This document shows, one piece after another, positions 37,225 to 45,709 of a stretch of 64,000 nucleotides of DNA (positions within the stretch are counted from its first letter, which is position 1; every line of letters starts with the position of its first letter). The notes beneath the pieces are model-generated. The model was not told where the DNA came from, ran no database searches, and saw only the letters and a program-made list of their open reading frames with translations. A program made the position numbers and the translations under genes. Source of the DNA: Haloferax sp. Atlit-12N (GTDB lineage: Archaea; Halobacteriota; Halobacteria; Halobacteriales; Haloferacaceae); the NCBI RefSeq assembly GCF_003383095.1, contig NZ_PSYW01000002.1, positions 434,001-498,000 of the forward strand, read 5' to 3'.

Positions 37225-37797
37225 TCAGAGGTCGCGAGAGACGAGTTCCCCCCAGTGGTCGAAGCCGTAGCGGTCGTAGAACGCCCGCGCCCGGTCGTTC
37301 GCTTCGTCCACGTCGAGGACGATTCGGTCGAGGGGGAGGTCCTGCGAGCGCGCGTGGTCCAACACGGCCTCCATGAGTTCGTCGGCGACGCCCGTCCCGC
37401 GGTAGTCGGCGTCGAGGAATAACTCGTTGAGAACGGCGGCGTCCCAGATGAACGTCATCCCCTCGGGGAGCGCGAAGGCGTAGCCGACGAGACGAGCGTT
37501 GCCGCCGTCGTCACCGTCATCGTCGTCGCTATCGATGCCGCCATCACTGTCCCCGTCGCCCGACACCGCCTCGGCGACGACGACGCACCCGGTGTCGTCG
37601 GTCGCGCAGCGCTCGACCCACGAGAGGTAGCGCTCGCGATAGTCGTCGGTGAGCTTCGCCTCGTACTTGGACAGTTTGTCGTCGCCGCCGGTCCCCTCGC
37701 CGATACCGAGTTCGAACCCGCGTTTCAGCTCCCAGAACGCGGCCGCATCGCCCGGTTCGTAGGGTCGCACCTCGACGCCGTCGGGTGTCTCGCTCAT
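37225..37797 (-). CDS. GNAT-family N-acetyltransferase
   Basis: A 190-residue acetyltransferase. The N-terminal part (VRPYEPGDAAAFWELKRGFE) and the core motif DADYRGTGVADELMEAVLDHA with LDVDEANDRARAFYDRYGFDHWG are typical of RimI-like GNAT proteins. A Gly/Asp repeat-rich insertion (DGDSDGGIDSDDDDGDDGGN) interrupts the domain near residue 95 and is likely a flexible surface loop. Substrate unknown. It is not closely related to the tandem pair near 34 kb. Confidence 0.84.
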   Translation of the reverse strand: MSETPDGVEVRPYEPGDAAAFWELKRGFELGIGEGTGGDDKLSKYEAKLTDDYRERYLSWVERCATDDTGCVVVAEAVSGDGDSDGGIDSDDDDGDDGGNARLVGYAFALPEGMTFIWDAAVLNELFLDADYRGTGVADELMEAVLDHARSQDLPLDRIVLDVDEANDRARAFYDRYGFDHWGELVSRDL

Positions 37798-37875
37798 GGA
37801 CGCGGATGCGTCGCCATCGGTTATGAACGCTCGGAGTCGCGAGCCGCGGCCGCTCCCCCGTCTCGTTCCGACGAC

Positions 37876-38523
37876 TCACTCCGCCCGCCCGCGCAGGCGC
37901 TCCGAGAAGAGTCGGCCGCCGACCACGCCCGCGCCGAGCACGATGAGCATCAGTTCCGTCCCCGACGAGGCTAGTGGGGCGACCCGCTCGACGTTCTCGG
38001 GTTCCGCGCCCGGCGAGGGGTCGACGACGGTGCTGTAGTGGAGCGTCTCCGTCGTCGGCGGTGGCGACGACGCCGGCTGTAGCTCGACGAACGTCTGGAC
38101 GAACCCGCGCGTGCTCGACCACTCGGCGTGCCCGTTAATCGAGTAGAACGCGTCGTGAAGCGGATAGAAGGCGTTGACGCCGTTGGTGAACAGGTCGGGG
38201 AAGATGCCGCCACAGAGGAGCGCGGCGACGCCGACCCACGCGACGACGACGCCGCGGGTTCCCCACCGACCACGAATCACGGAGCGTTCGGGGTCCCGTA
38301 CTTGGGTGTCGTAGGCAATGACCGCGACGAGAGCGAGCGGGAGCAACAGCGTGTGCAGGAGCGCGCGATGGCTCCCGGGCAGGAGCGTGCTGGTGAACGA
38401 GTCGAGGTCGGGGACCGCGGCGGCGACGAGCGCGACGCCGACCGAGCGGGCGTCGAACCAGCGACCGAGGAGGGCGGCACCGACGAGTCCGCCGACCGCG
38501 ACGTGGACGAGGGTCGATGGCAT
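37876..38523 (-). CDS. YdjM/LexA-regulated-type membrane-bound metal-dependent hydrolase
   Basis: A 215-residue membrane protein with about four helices. Features of the DUF457/YdjM family are the first-helix His (STLVHVAVGGLVG), VPDLDSF and SHRALLHTLLLP, which together make a putative metal site at the membrane. A long extracellular loop (residues 115-180, with NGVNAFYPLHDAFYSINGHAEW) precedes the last helix. The exact reaction of the family is not established. ATG 38523 starts the conserved block. Confidence 0.78.
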   Translation of the reverse strand: MPSTLVHVAVGGLVGAALLGRWFDARSVGVALVAAAVPDLDSFTSTLLPGSHRALLHTLLLPLALVAVIAYDTQVRDPERSVIRGRWGTRGVVVAWVGVAALLCGGIFPDLFTNGVNAFYPLHDAFYSINGHAEWSSTRGFVQTFVELQPASSPPPTTETLHYSTVVDPSPGAEPENVERVAPLASSGTELMLIVLGAGVVGGRLFSERLRGRAE

Positions 38524-38628
38524 ACCGCGTAGTGGTCGGGCGACGACCTTCAGGGTTCCCACGGGGTTCGTCAGGCGACGACTACCACTTTCGACATCCT
38601 TTTGCGGCACACTCACGCACGTTGTCGC

Positions 38629-38667
38629 ATGACTCACTCCTCGGTTGGACCGAGGTGTTCGCGATGA
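38629..38667 (+). CDS. Possible 12-residue leader ORF
   Basis: A short frame MTHSSVGPRCSR ends in TGA overlapping the ATG of the downstream HTH regulator gene. It could couple translation or be chance. The region lacks a convincing TATA element at the right distance for a leaderless regulator start. Confidence 0.25.
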   Translation: MTHSSVGPRCSR

Positions 38668-39371
38668 CCGCGGCACCGCGCGACGACCTCGCCCGCCGCA
38701 TCGCGGGCGAGATTACCCTCTCGGACGACCCCGGCGCGACGCTCCGGAAGTGGCGGACCGACTTCGACATCTCCCAGACGGCGCTCGCCGAGCAGTTGGA
38801 CGTGTCGTCGTCAGTCGTCTCCGACTACGAGAGCGGTCGCCGCGAGAGCCCCGGCATCGGCGTCATCCGCCGGATGGTCGAGGCGCTTCTCGATATCGAC
38901 GAAGCCCGCGGCGGCAGTCGCATCCGGCAGTACGCCCGCGTTCTCTCGGCCGGCTTCGAGAGCGACATCGTCCAGGACCTCCGAGAGTATCCCACGTCGA
39001 TTCCGCTGGACAGCTTCTACGACGCCATCGGCGCGACGCCCATCGTCGACGGCGACCAAGACCGCATCAGCGGCCACACCGTCATCAACAGCATTCAGGC
39101 CATCACGCGGCTCTCCTCGGAGGAGTTCTACCGGCTCTACGGCCAGTCCACGAGTCGGGCGCTCGTCTTCACTGGCGTCACCCGCGGCGAGTCGCCGCTG
39201 GTCGCCATGCGCGTCGTCACGCCGACGCCGAACGCGGTCGTCCTCCACGGCCTCTCGGAGGACGAACTCTGGGAGCACGCGCCCGCGCTCGCAACCATCG
39301 ATGGCTTCGCCCTCGCCGTGACCGACCGCGACTTAGACGAGATGCTCGAAGACCTGCGGAAACTCCCCTGA
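38664..39371 (+). CDS. XRE-type HTH transcriptional regulator
   Basis: A 235-residue regulator. An XRE/Cro HTH occupies about residues 24-75 (LRKWRTDFDISQTALAEQLD, SSSVVSDYESGRRESPGIGV). The remaining 150 residues form a conserved archaeal C-terminal domain (SGHTVINSIQAITRLSSEEF, GVTRGESPLVAMRVVTPTPN) that looks like a small ligand-sensing domain, as in the archaeal family I know as COG1709. HMG-CoA synthase lies nearby on the opposite strand, but a link is only positional. Confidence 0.8.
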   Translation: MTAAPRDDLARRIAGEITLSDDPGATLRKWRTDFDISQTALAEQLDVSSSVVSDYESGRRESPGIGVIRRMVEALLDIDEARGGSRIRQYARVLSAGFESDIVQDLREYPTSIPLDSFYDAIGATPIVDGDQDRISGHTVINSIQAITRLSSEEFYRLYGQSTSRALVFTGVTRGESPLVAMRVVTPTPNAVVLHGLSEDELWEHAPALATIDGFALAVTDRDLDEMLEDLRKLP

Positions 39372-39503
39372 ACTCGCCGCAGTCATCCGTTTTTCGGCCC
39401 CTCCGATTCGGTTTCGTTCCGTTCGGTCCCGTTCGATTCGAATTTACAGAGTGTCCGCCTGAGGGCGAAAAAAGCCGAAGGGCGACCGCGACGATGTCCG
39501 CCT

Positions 39504-39806
39504 ATGGACATTCGCGACCTCCAATCGCATCTGGAAACGGCGTTCGAGTACCCGGTCACGACCGAGCGCGTGCTCGAACGCGCCGGCGACATCGAGGTGG
39601 CCGCGCCGAACGTCGACGACGCGGAGACCGTCGAAACCATCCTCGACCCGCTCGGCACCGAGACCTACGAGTCGGCCGCCGACCTGTACAACACGATACT
39701 CGGAAGCGTGAGCGACGACTACATCGGCAGAAAATTCTACGACGATCGGGGCGCGGACCCGGCGGACTCGTGGTCGATACTCCCCGAACAGGCCCGTTCG
39801 TTCTGA
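39504..39806 (+). CDS. DUF5789 family protein
   Basis: A 100-residue acidic protein, MDIRDLQSHLETAFEYPVTT..., with the conserved haloarchaeal pattern EVAAPNVDDAETVETILDPL followed by an alpha-helical half. It matches the small DUF5789 family common in halophiles, whose function is unknown. It may be a regulator or a structural microprotein. Converges with hmgB. Confidence 0.7.
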   Translation: MDIRDLQSHLETAFEYPVTTERVLERAGDIEVAAPNVDDAETVETILDPLGTETYESAADLYNTILGSVSDDYIGRKFYDDRGADPADSWSILPEQARSF

Positions 39807-39860
39807 CGACCCAGCGCGAACGCAGGCGCTCGCCCGTCGCTCGGCCGTGCGGTCGGTCTG

Positions 39861-41198
39861 TTATTCGACGTATTCGTAGCGGCGCTCGTTCATCCGACCC
39901 CAGCCCGTGAAGACGAACTCGGCTTCGGGTTGGGTGAACTCCTCGACCTCGATTTCCTTTTCGTGGTTGTGCACGTCGTGGATGAGCTCGTAGTCGTCGA
40001 AGGAGATCTCGGTGCGGGCCGCGAGCTGGTCGTCCACGTCCACGGCCTCGATTTCGTCGAGCCACGTCTCTTGGACCGTCTCGGCGTGAATCTCGGCCTG
40101 CGCGCCGGAGCCGTACGACCCGACGAGGAGCTGCTTGCCGGTCATGTCCTTCCCCTCGTCGGCGGCGGCGATGAGCGCCGATAGCCGGGCGATGTGGACC
40201 GAGCCGGTGTACCAGTTGCCGACGCGGCTGGAGATGTCGAGCGTCGGCTCGATGACGCGGCCGTACCAGTCGCGGTACTGTTCGGTCGTCTTCAGTTCGT
40301 CCATGTAGCCGCGGATGGCCTCCTCGTAGTCGTCCCACGTCTCGAAGTCCTTCTCGCGGGGCTGCCGACCGATTTCGGCTTCGAGGTCGTCTTCGATGTC
40401 GGTGTCGCGGGTCATGTGACGGAAGCCGAGGAGTGCCGCCTTCCGAACCATGCCGGGGAACGGCGTGTGGAACGGGATGTACTCGAAGAGGTCGGGGTGG
40501 GTGCGGCCCGCGACGCTCTCGTAGTCTTCGAGCGCCTCGCGCATGCGGGCGAGGTACACCTGCATGGAGCGCTTGCCGTCCACGGAGGGGAACTGCTGGT
40601 TCGGCTTGAGGAAGTCCGTCTCGTCCATGCTGCCGTACCCCTGCTCGGTCGAGAGTTCGACGAGGTCCGGGTCCTCGTCGATGAGCATCGCGACCGCGCC
40701 CGCGCCCTGTGTCGCCTCGCCGGGGTCGCCGCGCTCGTAGAGGGCGGTGTCGGTGGCGATGACGAGCGCCGCGCGGCCGCGGTTGCGTCCCGCCTTAATC
40801 CAGTTGTAGGCGTCGTCGAGGCTCTGAGTGCCCGCGATACAGGCGAACTTGCGCTCGCCTTTGTTGGCGTGGCGGAAGTCGCCGTCGTACACCTGTTCGA
40901 GACAGCCCGCGATGTACGTCGACACCGGCTTGGAGTTGTCGAACGCGGACTCGGTCGCCACGTCGATGCGGCCGATGTCCGCGGGCGTGAGGCCCTTTCG
41001 GTCCATCAGTTGCTTGGCGGCGTTCGCACCCATCGTGACGATGTCCTCGTACACGTCCGGGAACGACGACGTGTGGAGACCGAGACCCTTCGTGTACTTC
41101 TCCGGGTCTTCGCCCTTCACCGGCGCGAAGGTGTTGGGGAGGTCTAACACGAGTTTGCCCGTCCAAATCTCCATGGCGTCGATGCCGACGGAAGTCAT
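39861..41198 (-). CDS. hmgB: Hydroxymethylglutaryl-CoA synthase
   Basis: A 445-residue enzyme that condenses acetyl-CoA and acetoacetyl-CoA to HMG-CoA, the start of the mevalonate route to archaeal lipids, carotenoids and quinones. The catalytic Glu is in VATESAFDNSKPV, the nucleophilic Cys in RKFACIAGTQSLDDAYNW, and the His in YIPFHTPFPGMVRKAA. Like other haloarchaeal forms it resembles the eukaryotic/Staphylococcus type rather than the short archaeal type, suggesting ancient transfer from bacteria. GGGATAAGGT gives a TATA element for a leaderless start. Confidence 0.92.
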   Translation of the reverse strand: MTSVGIDAMEIWTGKLVLDLPNTFAPVKGEDPEKYTKGLGLHTSSFPDVYEDIVTMGANAAKQLMDRKGLTPADIGRIDVATESAFDNSKPVSTYIAGCLEQVYDGDFRHANKGERKFACIAGTQSLDDAYNWIKAGRNRGRAALVIATDTALYERGDPGEATQGAGAVAMLIDEDPDLVELSTEQGYGSMDETDFLKPNQQFPSVDGKRSMQVYLARMREALEDYESVAGRTHPDLFEYIPFHTPFPGMVRKAALLGFRHMTRDTDIEDDLEAEIGRQPREKDFETWDDYEEAIRGYMDELKTTEQYRDWYGRVIEPTLDISSRVGNWYTGSVHIARLSALIAAADEGKDMTGKQLLVGSYGSGAQAEIHAETVQETWLDEIEAVDVDDQLAARTEISFDDYELIHDVHNHEKEIEVEEFTQPEAEFVFTGWGRMNERRYEYVE

Positions 41199-41218
41199 GG
41201 TCGATGCTACAGAACCGA

Positions 41219-41228
41219 GGGATAAGGT
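41219..41228 (-). promoter_or_regulatory. Promoter of hmgB
   Basis: On the minus strand ACCTTATCCC is a TATA element 21-30 bp upstream of the HMG-CoA synthase ATG. Confidence 0.5.
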
Positions 41229-41277
41229 TTTGTCGATGGTGAGTTACGTCGGTTGTCGAAGAATCGGATGAGAGCGG

Positions 41278-42590
41278 TCAGGCGTTCTTGTCGCCCGCGA
41301 TATCCGAGATGACGTATCGGTCGACCACGATACCATCGTCGTCCACGACGCGGACCTCGATGTCGTAGGTGTTCCCGGTCCCGTAGGTTTCGGTGTATTC
41401 GAGGTTGTTCTCGCTCGTCGCGGTACTTCGGACGACGCCGCTGGCCTGCGGTTGCTGGCGGTTGCGGAAGTACACCTCAACTTCGGCGAACTCGTTCGTC
41501 TCGACCACTTCGTAGTCAATTCTGTAGCGAACCTGATTCTGATTCGTATTCGATCTATCTGACACCGACACCGAGTCGAGCGCGGGGCTTCCCGCGCGGG
41601 AGAGGCCGTCGTTTCCGGACGGGTCGGTCCAGTCCGCGTCGTCGGTCACGATGCGTTCGTCGACGACGACGCCGTCGGCGTCAAGCAACTGAAGCCGGAT
41701 GTGGTAGGACATCCCGAGCGTCCCGCCGTTGTCCTCGGCGGCGAAGTCGTCGATGGTGTTCCGCGGGTCCGTGCTCTCGTAGATTCCCTCGGCGTACGAG
41801 TCGTCCACGTTCGAGACCCACAGCCTGACGCGGTCGAACTCCGCCCGGTCGGTGACGTTGTACGAGGCCTCGTAGTCGGCCTGCGTCATGCTCAGGTCGT
41901 CGATGAGTGTCCCCTTGAACGACGGGCTAGACGCCCGCGTCAGGTCGTCGTTTCCGGCGGGGTCGACGCCGTCGGCAACGTCCGAGATGACGCGGCGGTC
42001 GACGAGCACGCCGTCCTCGTCGAAGACGCGGATGACCGCCTCGTAGTCGTCGCCTTCGGTCCCGTCGTACGCCGAGTAGCCCGCGATGGTCCCGCGGGGT
42101 GCGGTTCCGCTGAGTTCTGCGGTGGCCGAGGGCGCGTCGAGGTTGTCGAACTCGACGCGAATCTCCGAGAGGTTCGACGTGTTCGTGACGTTGTAGTTCA
42201 GTTCGTACGTCGCGCCCTCCTGCGTCAGGTCGATGAGTGCGGCACCGCGAATCTTCGGGTCGTTCGACTCGGGGAGTCCCGTGTTCGCGTCGGGGTTGTC
42301 GCCGTCGGCAACGTCGGAGATGGTCCGCGAGTCGAGGACGTTGCCCCCCGCGTCCAGCGCCGCCACCGTGATTCGGTAGCGGTCGCCGACGCCAGCGCCG
42401 ATGTCGTAGGTCGCGAAGCTGCGGGCGTTCGTCTCGGTGACCGTCTGGGTCGCCCACGACGAATCGAGGTTCTCGAAGGTCACGCGGACGCGGTCGAAGT
42501 CCGGACCCGCGGTCACGTCGTAGTCCACGCGGTAGCCGGCACCGCCGGAGTTGGTCGTCCGGTCTTCCACGTGCACCCCGTTGATGGCGG
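41278..42590 (-). repeat. Four tandem ~330-bp coding repeats
   Basis: Four diverged in-frame repeats at roughly 42255-42590, 41930-42254, 41596-41929 and 41278-41595. Each encodes a beta-rich domain that begins with a G-x-x-V/L-D-D/E segment and ends with DGVxVDRRVISDVADG or a variant. They make the stalk or head of the pilin-like protein. Confidence 0.7.
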
Positions 42591-43170
42591 TCGATTCCGG
42601 GGGCGTCGAAGTGGTCGTGGCCGTGGTCGTCGTTGCGGTCGTCGGAGTTGCCGTCGCCGTGGACGTGGTGGTCGCTGGCGGACTCGTCGTCGTCGGTCGC
42701 GGCGTCGGCGCGGGGCCCGGCGTCTCCGTGACCGCGCCGAGCGTCCGCTCCGCGCGGTGGATGACGGTGTTACTCGGTTCGTGGATGACCAACACGAGAT
42801 ACGGATCGCTCCCGTCGAATCCGACGGGGGCGGTCGGTCGCCAGCTATCGCCCGGACCGAACTGCGACTCGCTTGTCGTCGCTCGGCGGTTGATGTCGCC
42901 GTCGGTCCCGAGCGAGTACCGGGTCGTCGTGTCCTCGCTTCGCGTGACGACGGCCACGTCGCCGGCGCGGAGGGTGTCGCCGGCGCGGTGCGCGAGCGTC
43001 AGGTTCGACCCGTCGACGGTCACGTCGAGTTCCACTAGCGGAGCGTCGTCTCGGTAGTCGTCGACAGCGGCGAGCGCGGCGACGCCGCCGACCGTGACGA
43101 CCACGACGACGAGGCCTAACAGGAGAATCATCCCGACCGTCTCGCTCTGCGCGCGCGAAGCGACCTGCAC
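41278..43170 (-). CDS. Large pilin-like surface protein with four tandem repeats
   Basis: A 630-residue protein starting with GTG at 43170. The N-terminus SRAQSETVGMILLLGLVVVVV is a type IV pilin-like signal, with PibD cleavage expected after SRA. After a head domain with an NLTLAHRAGDTL segment comes a Thr/Pro-rich linker (about residues 160-205). Four similar repeats of about 110 residues follow, each ending in a motif like VLVDRRVISDVADGVDPAGN. The repeats look like fibronectin/Ig-type beta domains. This architecture suggests an adhesin displayed on or like a pilus. A divergent partner gene starts 77 bp away. Confidence 0.8.
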   Translation of the reverse strand: MQVASRAQSETVGMILLLGLVVVVVTVGGVAALAAVDDYRDDAPLVELDVTVDGSNLTLAHRAGDTLRAGDVAVVTRSEDTTTRYSLGTDGDINRRATTSESQFGPGDSWRPTAPVGFDGSDPYLVLVIHEPSNTVIHRAERTLGAVTETPGPAPTPRPTTTSPPATTTSTATATPTTATTTTATTTSTPPESTAINGVHVEDRTTNSGGAGYRVDYDVTAGPDFDRVRVTFENLDSSWATQTVTETNARSFATYDIGAGVGDRYRITVAALDAGGNVLDSRTISDVADGDNPDANTGLPESNDPKIRGAALIDLTQEGATYELNYNVTNTSNLSEIRVEFDNLDAPSATAELSGTAPRGTIAGYSAYDGTEGDDYEAVIRVFDEDGVLVDRRVISDVADGVDPAGNDDLTRASSPSFKGTLIDDLSMTQADYEASYNVTDRAEFDRVRLWVSNVDDSYAEGIYESTDPRNTIDDFAAEDNGGTLGMSYHIRLQLLDADGVVVDERIVTDDADWTDPSGNDGLSRAGSPALDSVSVSDRSNTNQNQVRYRIDYEVVETNEFAEVEVYFRNRQQPQASGVVRSTATSENNLEYTETYGTGNTYDIEVRVVDDDGIVVDRYVISDIAGDKNA

Positions 43171-43247
43171 GACTGAACGCAGGCGGGTACGATATAAAAA
43201 CGTACGCGGCAACAGACCTTTATCAGTCCGACCAGTTGACCACCCCA
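43171..43247. promoter_or_regulatory. Divergent promoter region of the two pilin-like genes
   Basis: A 77-bp intergenic region with a TATA element for each side: TTTTTATATC on the minus strand (43190-43199) and CCTTTATCAG on the plus strand (43217-43226). Both are about 22-31 bp from their start codons, so both mRNAs should be leaderless and the two genes could share regulation. Confidence 0.6.
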
Positions 43248-44879
43248 ATGGAACTCCTCGACAGCGAACGGGGGCAGGCGGTTCAGGTCGGCGCGATCCT
43301 CCTGTTCGGCTTCCTCGTCATCGGCCTGTCGCTCTACCAGGCGACGGTCGTTCCCCAGCAGACGAAGGCGACGGAGTTCGGGGCCTATCTGGACGCCTCG
43401 GACGACCTCGTGTCGCTCCACAACGACGTGCTCGCGACCGCGACGAGGGGAGTTCAGTCTGGGGTCACGGTCCAGACCGGCGTCCAGTACCGCCCGCGCG
43501 TCGTCTTCATCAACCCCGGCCCGCCGACGGGGAGTCTCACGCTCACGGACTCGCGGGACATCACTATCGCCGGTGCCGACGCCGTCGACGGCGAACCCGA
43601 GGCAGTCCGGACGCTCTGGGACGGCGGAACCCGGACCTACGAGAGCAAGGTCCTGCGCTACTCGCCGGACTACAACGAGTTCGACGGCACGCCGATCACA
43701 GTCTCCGGCGCGGCGGTCCAGCGCGAGGCCGGCGCGAACGTGGTCCCGCTCGGCGGCCAGACACTCGTCTCGGGGAACCGAATCACCGCCGTCTCCATCG
43801 ACGGACGAATCGGCCAGACGGCGGCCCGAACCCCGCTGACCGTCGCGCCCATCTCGTCGGCCACGCGGACGGTGACCGTGACGAACGAGTCCGACGAAGA
43901 TATCACCTTGACCCTCCCAGTCGGGTCGAACGCGACGGCGTGGAGTCGGTCGCCGACCGCCGACCGGATGCTGGAGAACGCCCGTGTGAAAGCCGTCTCC
44001 GACCTCGGCGACGGTGCGGACCCGACCAACAGCCTCGTCCGCGTCACCCTGAACGGCTCGTACACCTACGAACTCCGGCTCGCCAAGGTCGAACTGTCGT
44101 CCTCGTCGGCCGCCTCGACGGTCGCCAGCCCCGACGGGCAGTATCTCGTCCCGGTCACGACGGGAGCGGCCGCCGCGCCTGACAAGTCGACCGAAGTCGT
44201 CGTCGAAGCGCGCGACCGCTACAACAACCCCGTCGAAGGCGAACTCATCAACTTCACCGTTACCGAAGGCGACGCGTCACCGACCAGCAGGACCGTCACG
44301 ACGACCGACGATGGCCGCGCCGGGTTCGCGTTCACGCCCGCCGCCGACGCGGACGGGCCGATAACCGTCCGCGCGTCGGGCGACCTCGACGGCGACGGGA
44401 CGGTCGAGGCAATCGAGCAGACGACCTACACCGTTCCGCTGGTCAACGGGAGCGGCAGTGGCGGCGGAACGGGCGCGGGAGACGACGGGTCGACGGGAGA
44501 AATCAACCCGCCGCAGGAGGACCAAGACGTCATCCTAACGGGGGCGACCGCCACGAACGGAAACGACGCCGCTCGCATCTCCCTCAACAACACCGGAACG
44601 GAGCGCGTCGTGACGAGTTTCCGCGTCTCGTTTTACTACCCCGACCAGGGCGGTAACGGCGCCGAGACCGCGTCGTTCAACGGTTCGCCAGCTCAGAACG
44701 TGGGGGCTGATCAGTACACGCTTGGCCCGGACCGAGTCACGCTCCCGTCGGACGCGACGACGGACATCACCATCGACTTCGCGGCGAACAAGAACCTCGA
44801 CACACGTGGCGACTTCTTCATCCTCACCGTCCAGTTCGATGACGGCGAGTTCGCGACGTACTTCGTCGCGGTCCCGTAG
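43248..44879 (+). CDS. Large pilin-like surface protein with invasin-type Ig domain
   Basis: A 543-residue protein. ERGQAVQVGAILLFGFLVIGL is a pilin-like signal, with PibD cleavage expected after RG. A beta-rich head with many sequons (NESDE, NATAW, NGSYT) follows. Residues of about 325-400 form a bacterial Ig-like domain of the Big_1/invasin type (EVVVEARDRYNNPVEGELIN, GRAGFAFTP). A Gly/Ser linker (NGSGSGGGTGAGDDGS) leads to a C-terminal beta domain. The combination suggests an adhesive surface protein assembled with, or like, type IV pili. Divergent from the previous gene. Confidence 0.8.
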   Translation: MELLDSERGQAVQVGAILLFGFLVIGLSLYQATVVPQQTKATEFGAYLDASDDLVSLHNDVLATATRGVQSGVTVQTGVQYRPRVVFINPGPPTGSLTLTDSRDITIAGADAVDGEPEAVRTLWDGGTRTYESKVLRYSPDYNEFDGTPITVSGAAVQREAGANVVPLGGQTLVSGNRITAVSIDGRIGQTAARTPLTVAPISSATRTVTVTNESDEDITLTLPVGSNATAWSRSPTADRMLENARVKAVSDLGDGADPTNSLVRVTLNGSYTYELRLAKVELSSSSAASTVASPDGQYLVPVTTGAAAAPDKSTEVVVEARDRYNNPVEGELINFTVTEGDASPTSRTVTTTDDGRAGFAFTPAADADGPITVRASGDLDGDGTVEAIEQTTYTVPLVNGSGSGGGTGAGDDGSTGEINPPQEDQDVILTGATATNGNDAARISLNNTGTERVVTSFRVSFYYPDQGGNGAETASFNGSPAQNVGADQYTLGPDRVTLPSDATTDITIDFAANKNLDTRGDFFILTVQFDDGEFATYFVAVP

Positions 44880-44981
44880 CCGGGGCTCGCGGTCGGAACG
44901 ACGGGTGGTTCGGTGCCGGGGCGACTCCGGCGCTCTCGGCGGTCGAAAAGCGAGACAAAAACAGCGTGAGAGAGGCCGGGT

Positions 44982-45569
44982 TCAGTCTTCTTCTTCGACG
45001 ACTTCGGGCTCCGAAAGGCCGCTCTGGAGGCTGTCGAGACCGTTGACCCACTCGGTGACGAGCCCGAATTCGAGTTCGTCGAGAACCTCGATGTCGAGTT
45101 CCTCGCCGTCGATGACGCGGGAGCCGACCTGGACGATGTAGCCGAGCGCGCTGTCGAGGTCGTCGGCGGCCTCGGCGTCCGCGGCGGCGCGGATGTAGGC
45201 GTCCATGTCGTCTTCGAGTTCGGCGGGGCCGGCGACGATGAACTCCTCGGCGGCGAAGAAGGCGCACGAGAGGCTCGTCTGGACGCTTCCGATGAGGATT
45301 TCGGCCTCCTCGTTCTCCGACTCGAACTCGGGTTCGGCCATGACGATGTCGTGGACGGTCGAAAGCTCGTCAAGTGCTTCCTCTTCGCCCAGCGTGTCGT
45401 CGTCGTAGGCGGTCAGAATCTTGGCGATGGCGATGGCCGCGTCGTTCTGGATGTTCATCAGGAGACGGCCGGTCTCCTCGCTTTCGAGGTCCAGGTCCTC
45501 TTCTTCGACGCGCGTCAACCAGTTCTGCCAGCGTTCCGGCGAGTAGTATCGTTCCTCGGCCTCGGTCAT
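44982..45569 (-). CDS. DUF2150 family protein
   Basis: A 195-residue very acidic, mostly helical soluble protein. YYSPERWQNWLTRVEEEDLD followed by LLMNIQNDAAIAIAKILTAY is the family signature of DUF2150, present in haloarchaea and some methanogens. Function unknown. ATG 45569 is chosen since the conserved block starts at residue 6; the upstream extension is not conserved. Confidence 0.8.
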   Translation of the reverse strand: MTEAEERYYSPERWQNWLTRVEEEDLDLESEETGRLLMNIQNDAAIAIAKILTAYDDDTLGEEEALDELSTVHDIVMAEPEFESENEEAEILIGSVQTSLSCAFFAAEEFIVAGPAELEDDMDAYIRAAADAEAADDLDSALGYIVQVGSRVIDGEELDIEVLDELEFGLVTEWVNGLDSLQSGLSEPEVVEEED

Positions 45570-45709
45570 ACCTACAACCTCCCGTGCCGGACTCAAATGC
45601 CTTTCTTATCCTGCTTGTGACCGTGTGAGACGACGACGTGGGAGAAGACGGCGCGATTCGACTCGTGCGTCGGTCTCGGCGGTTAGCTCGTCTCCCTGCC
45701 TGTCGGTCC

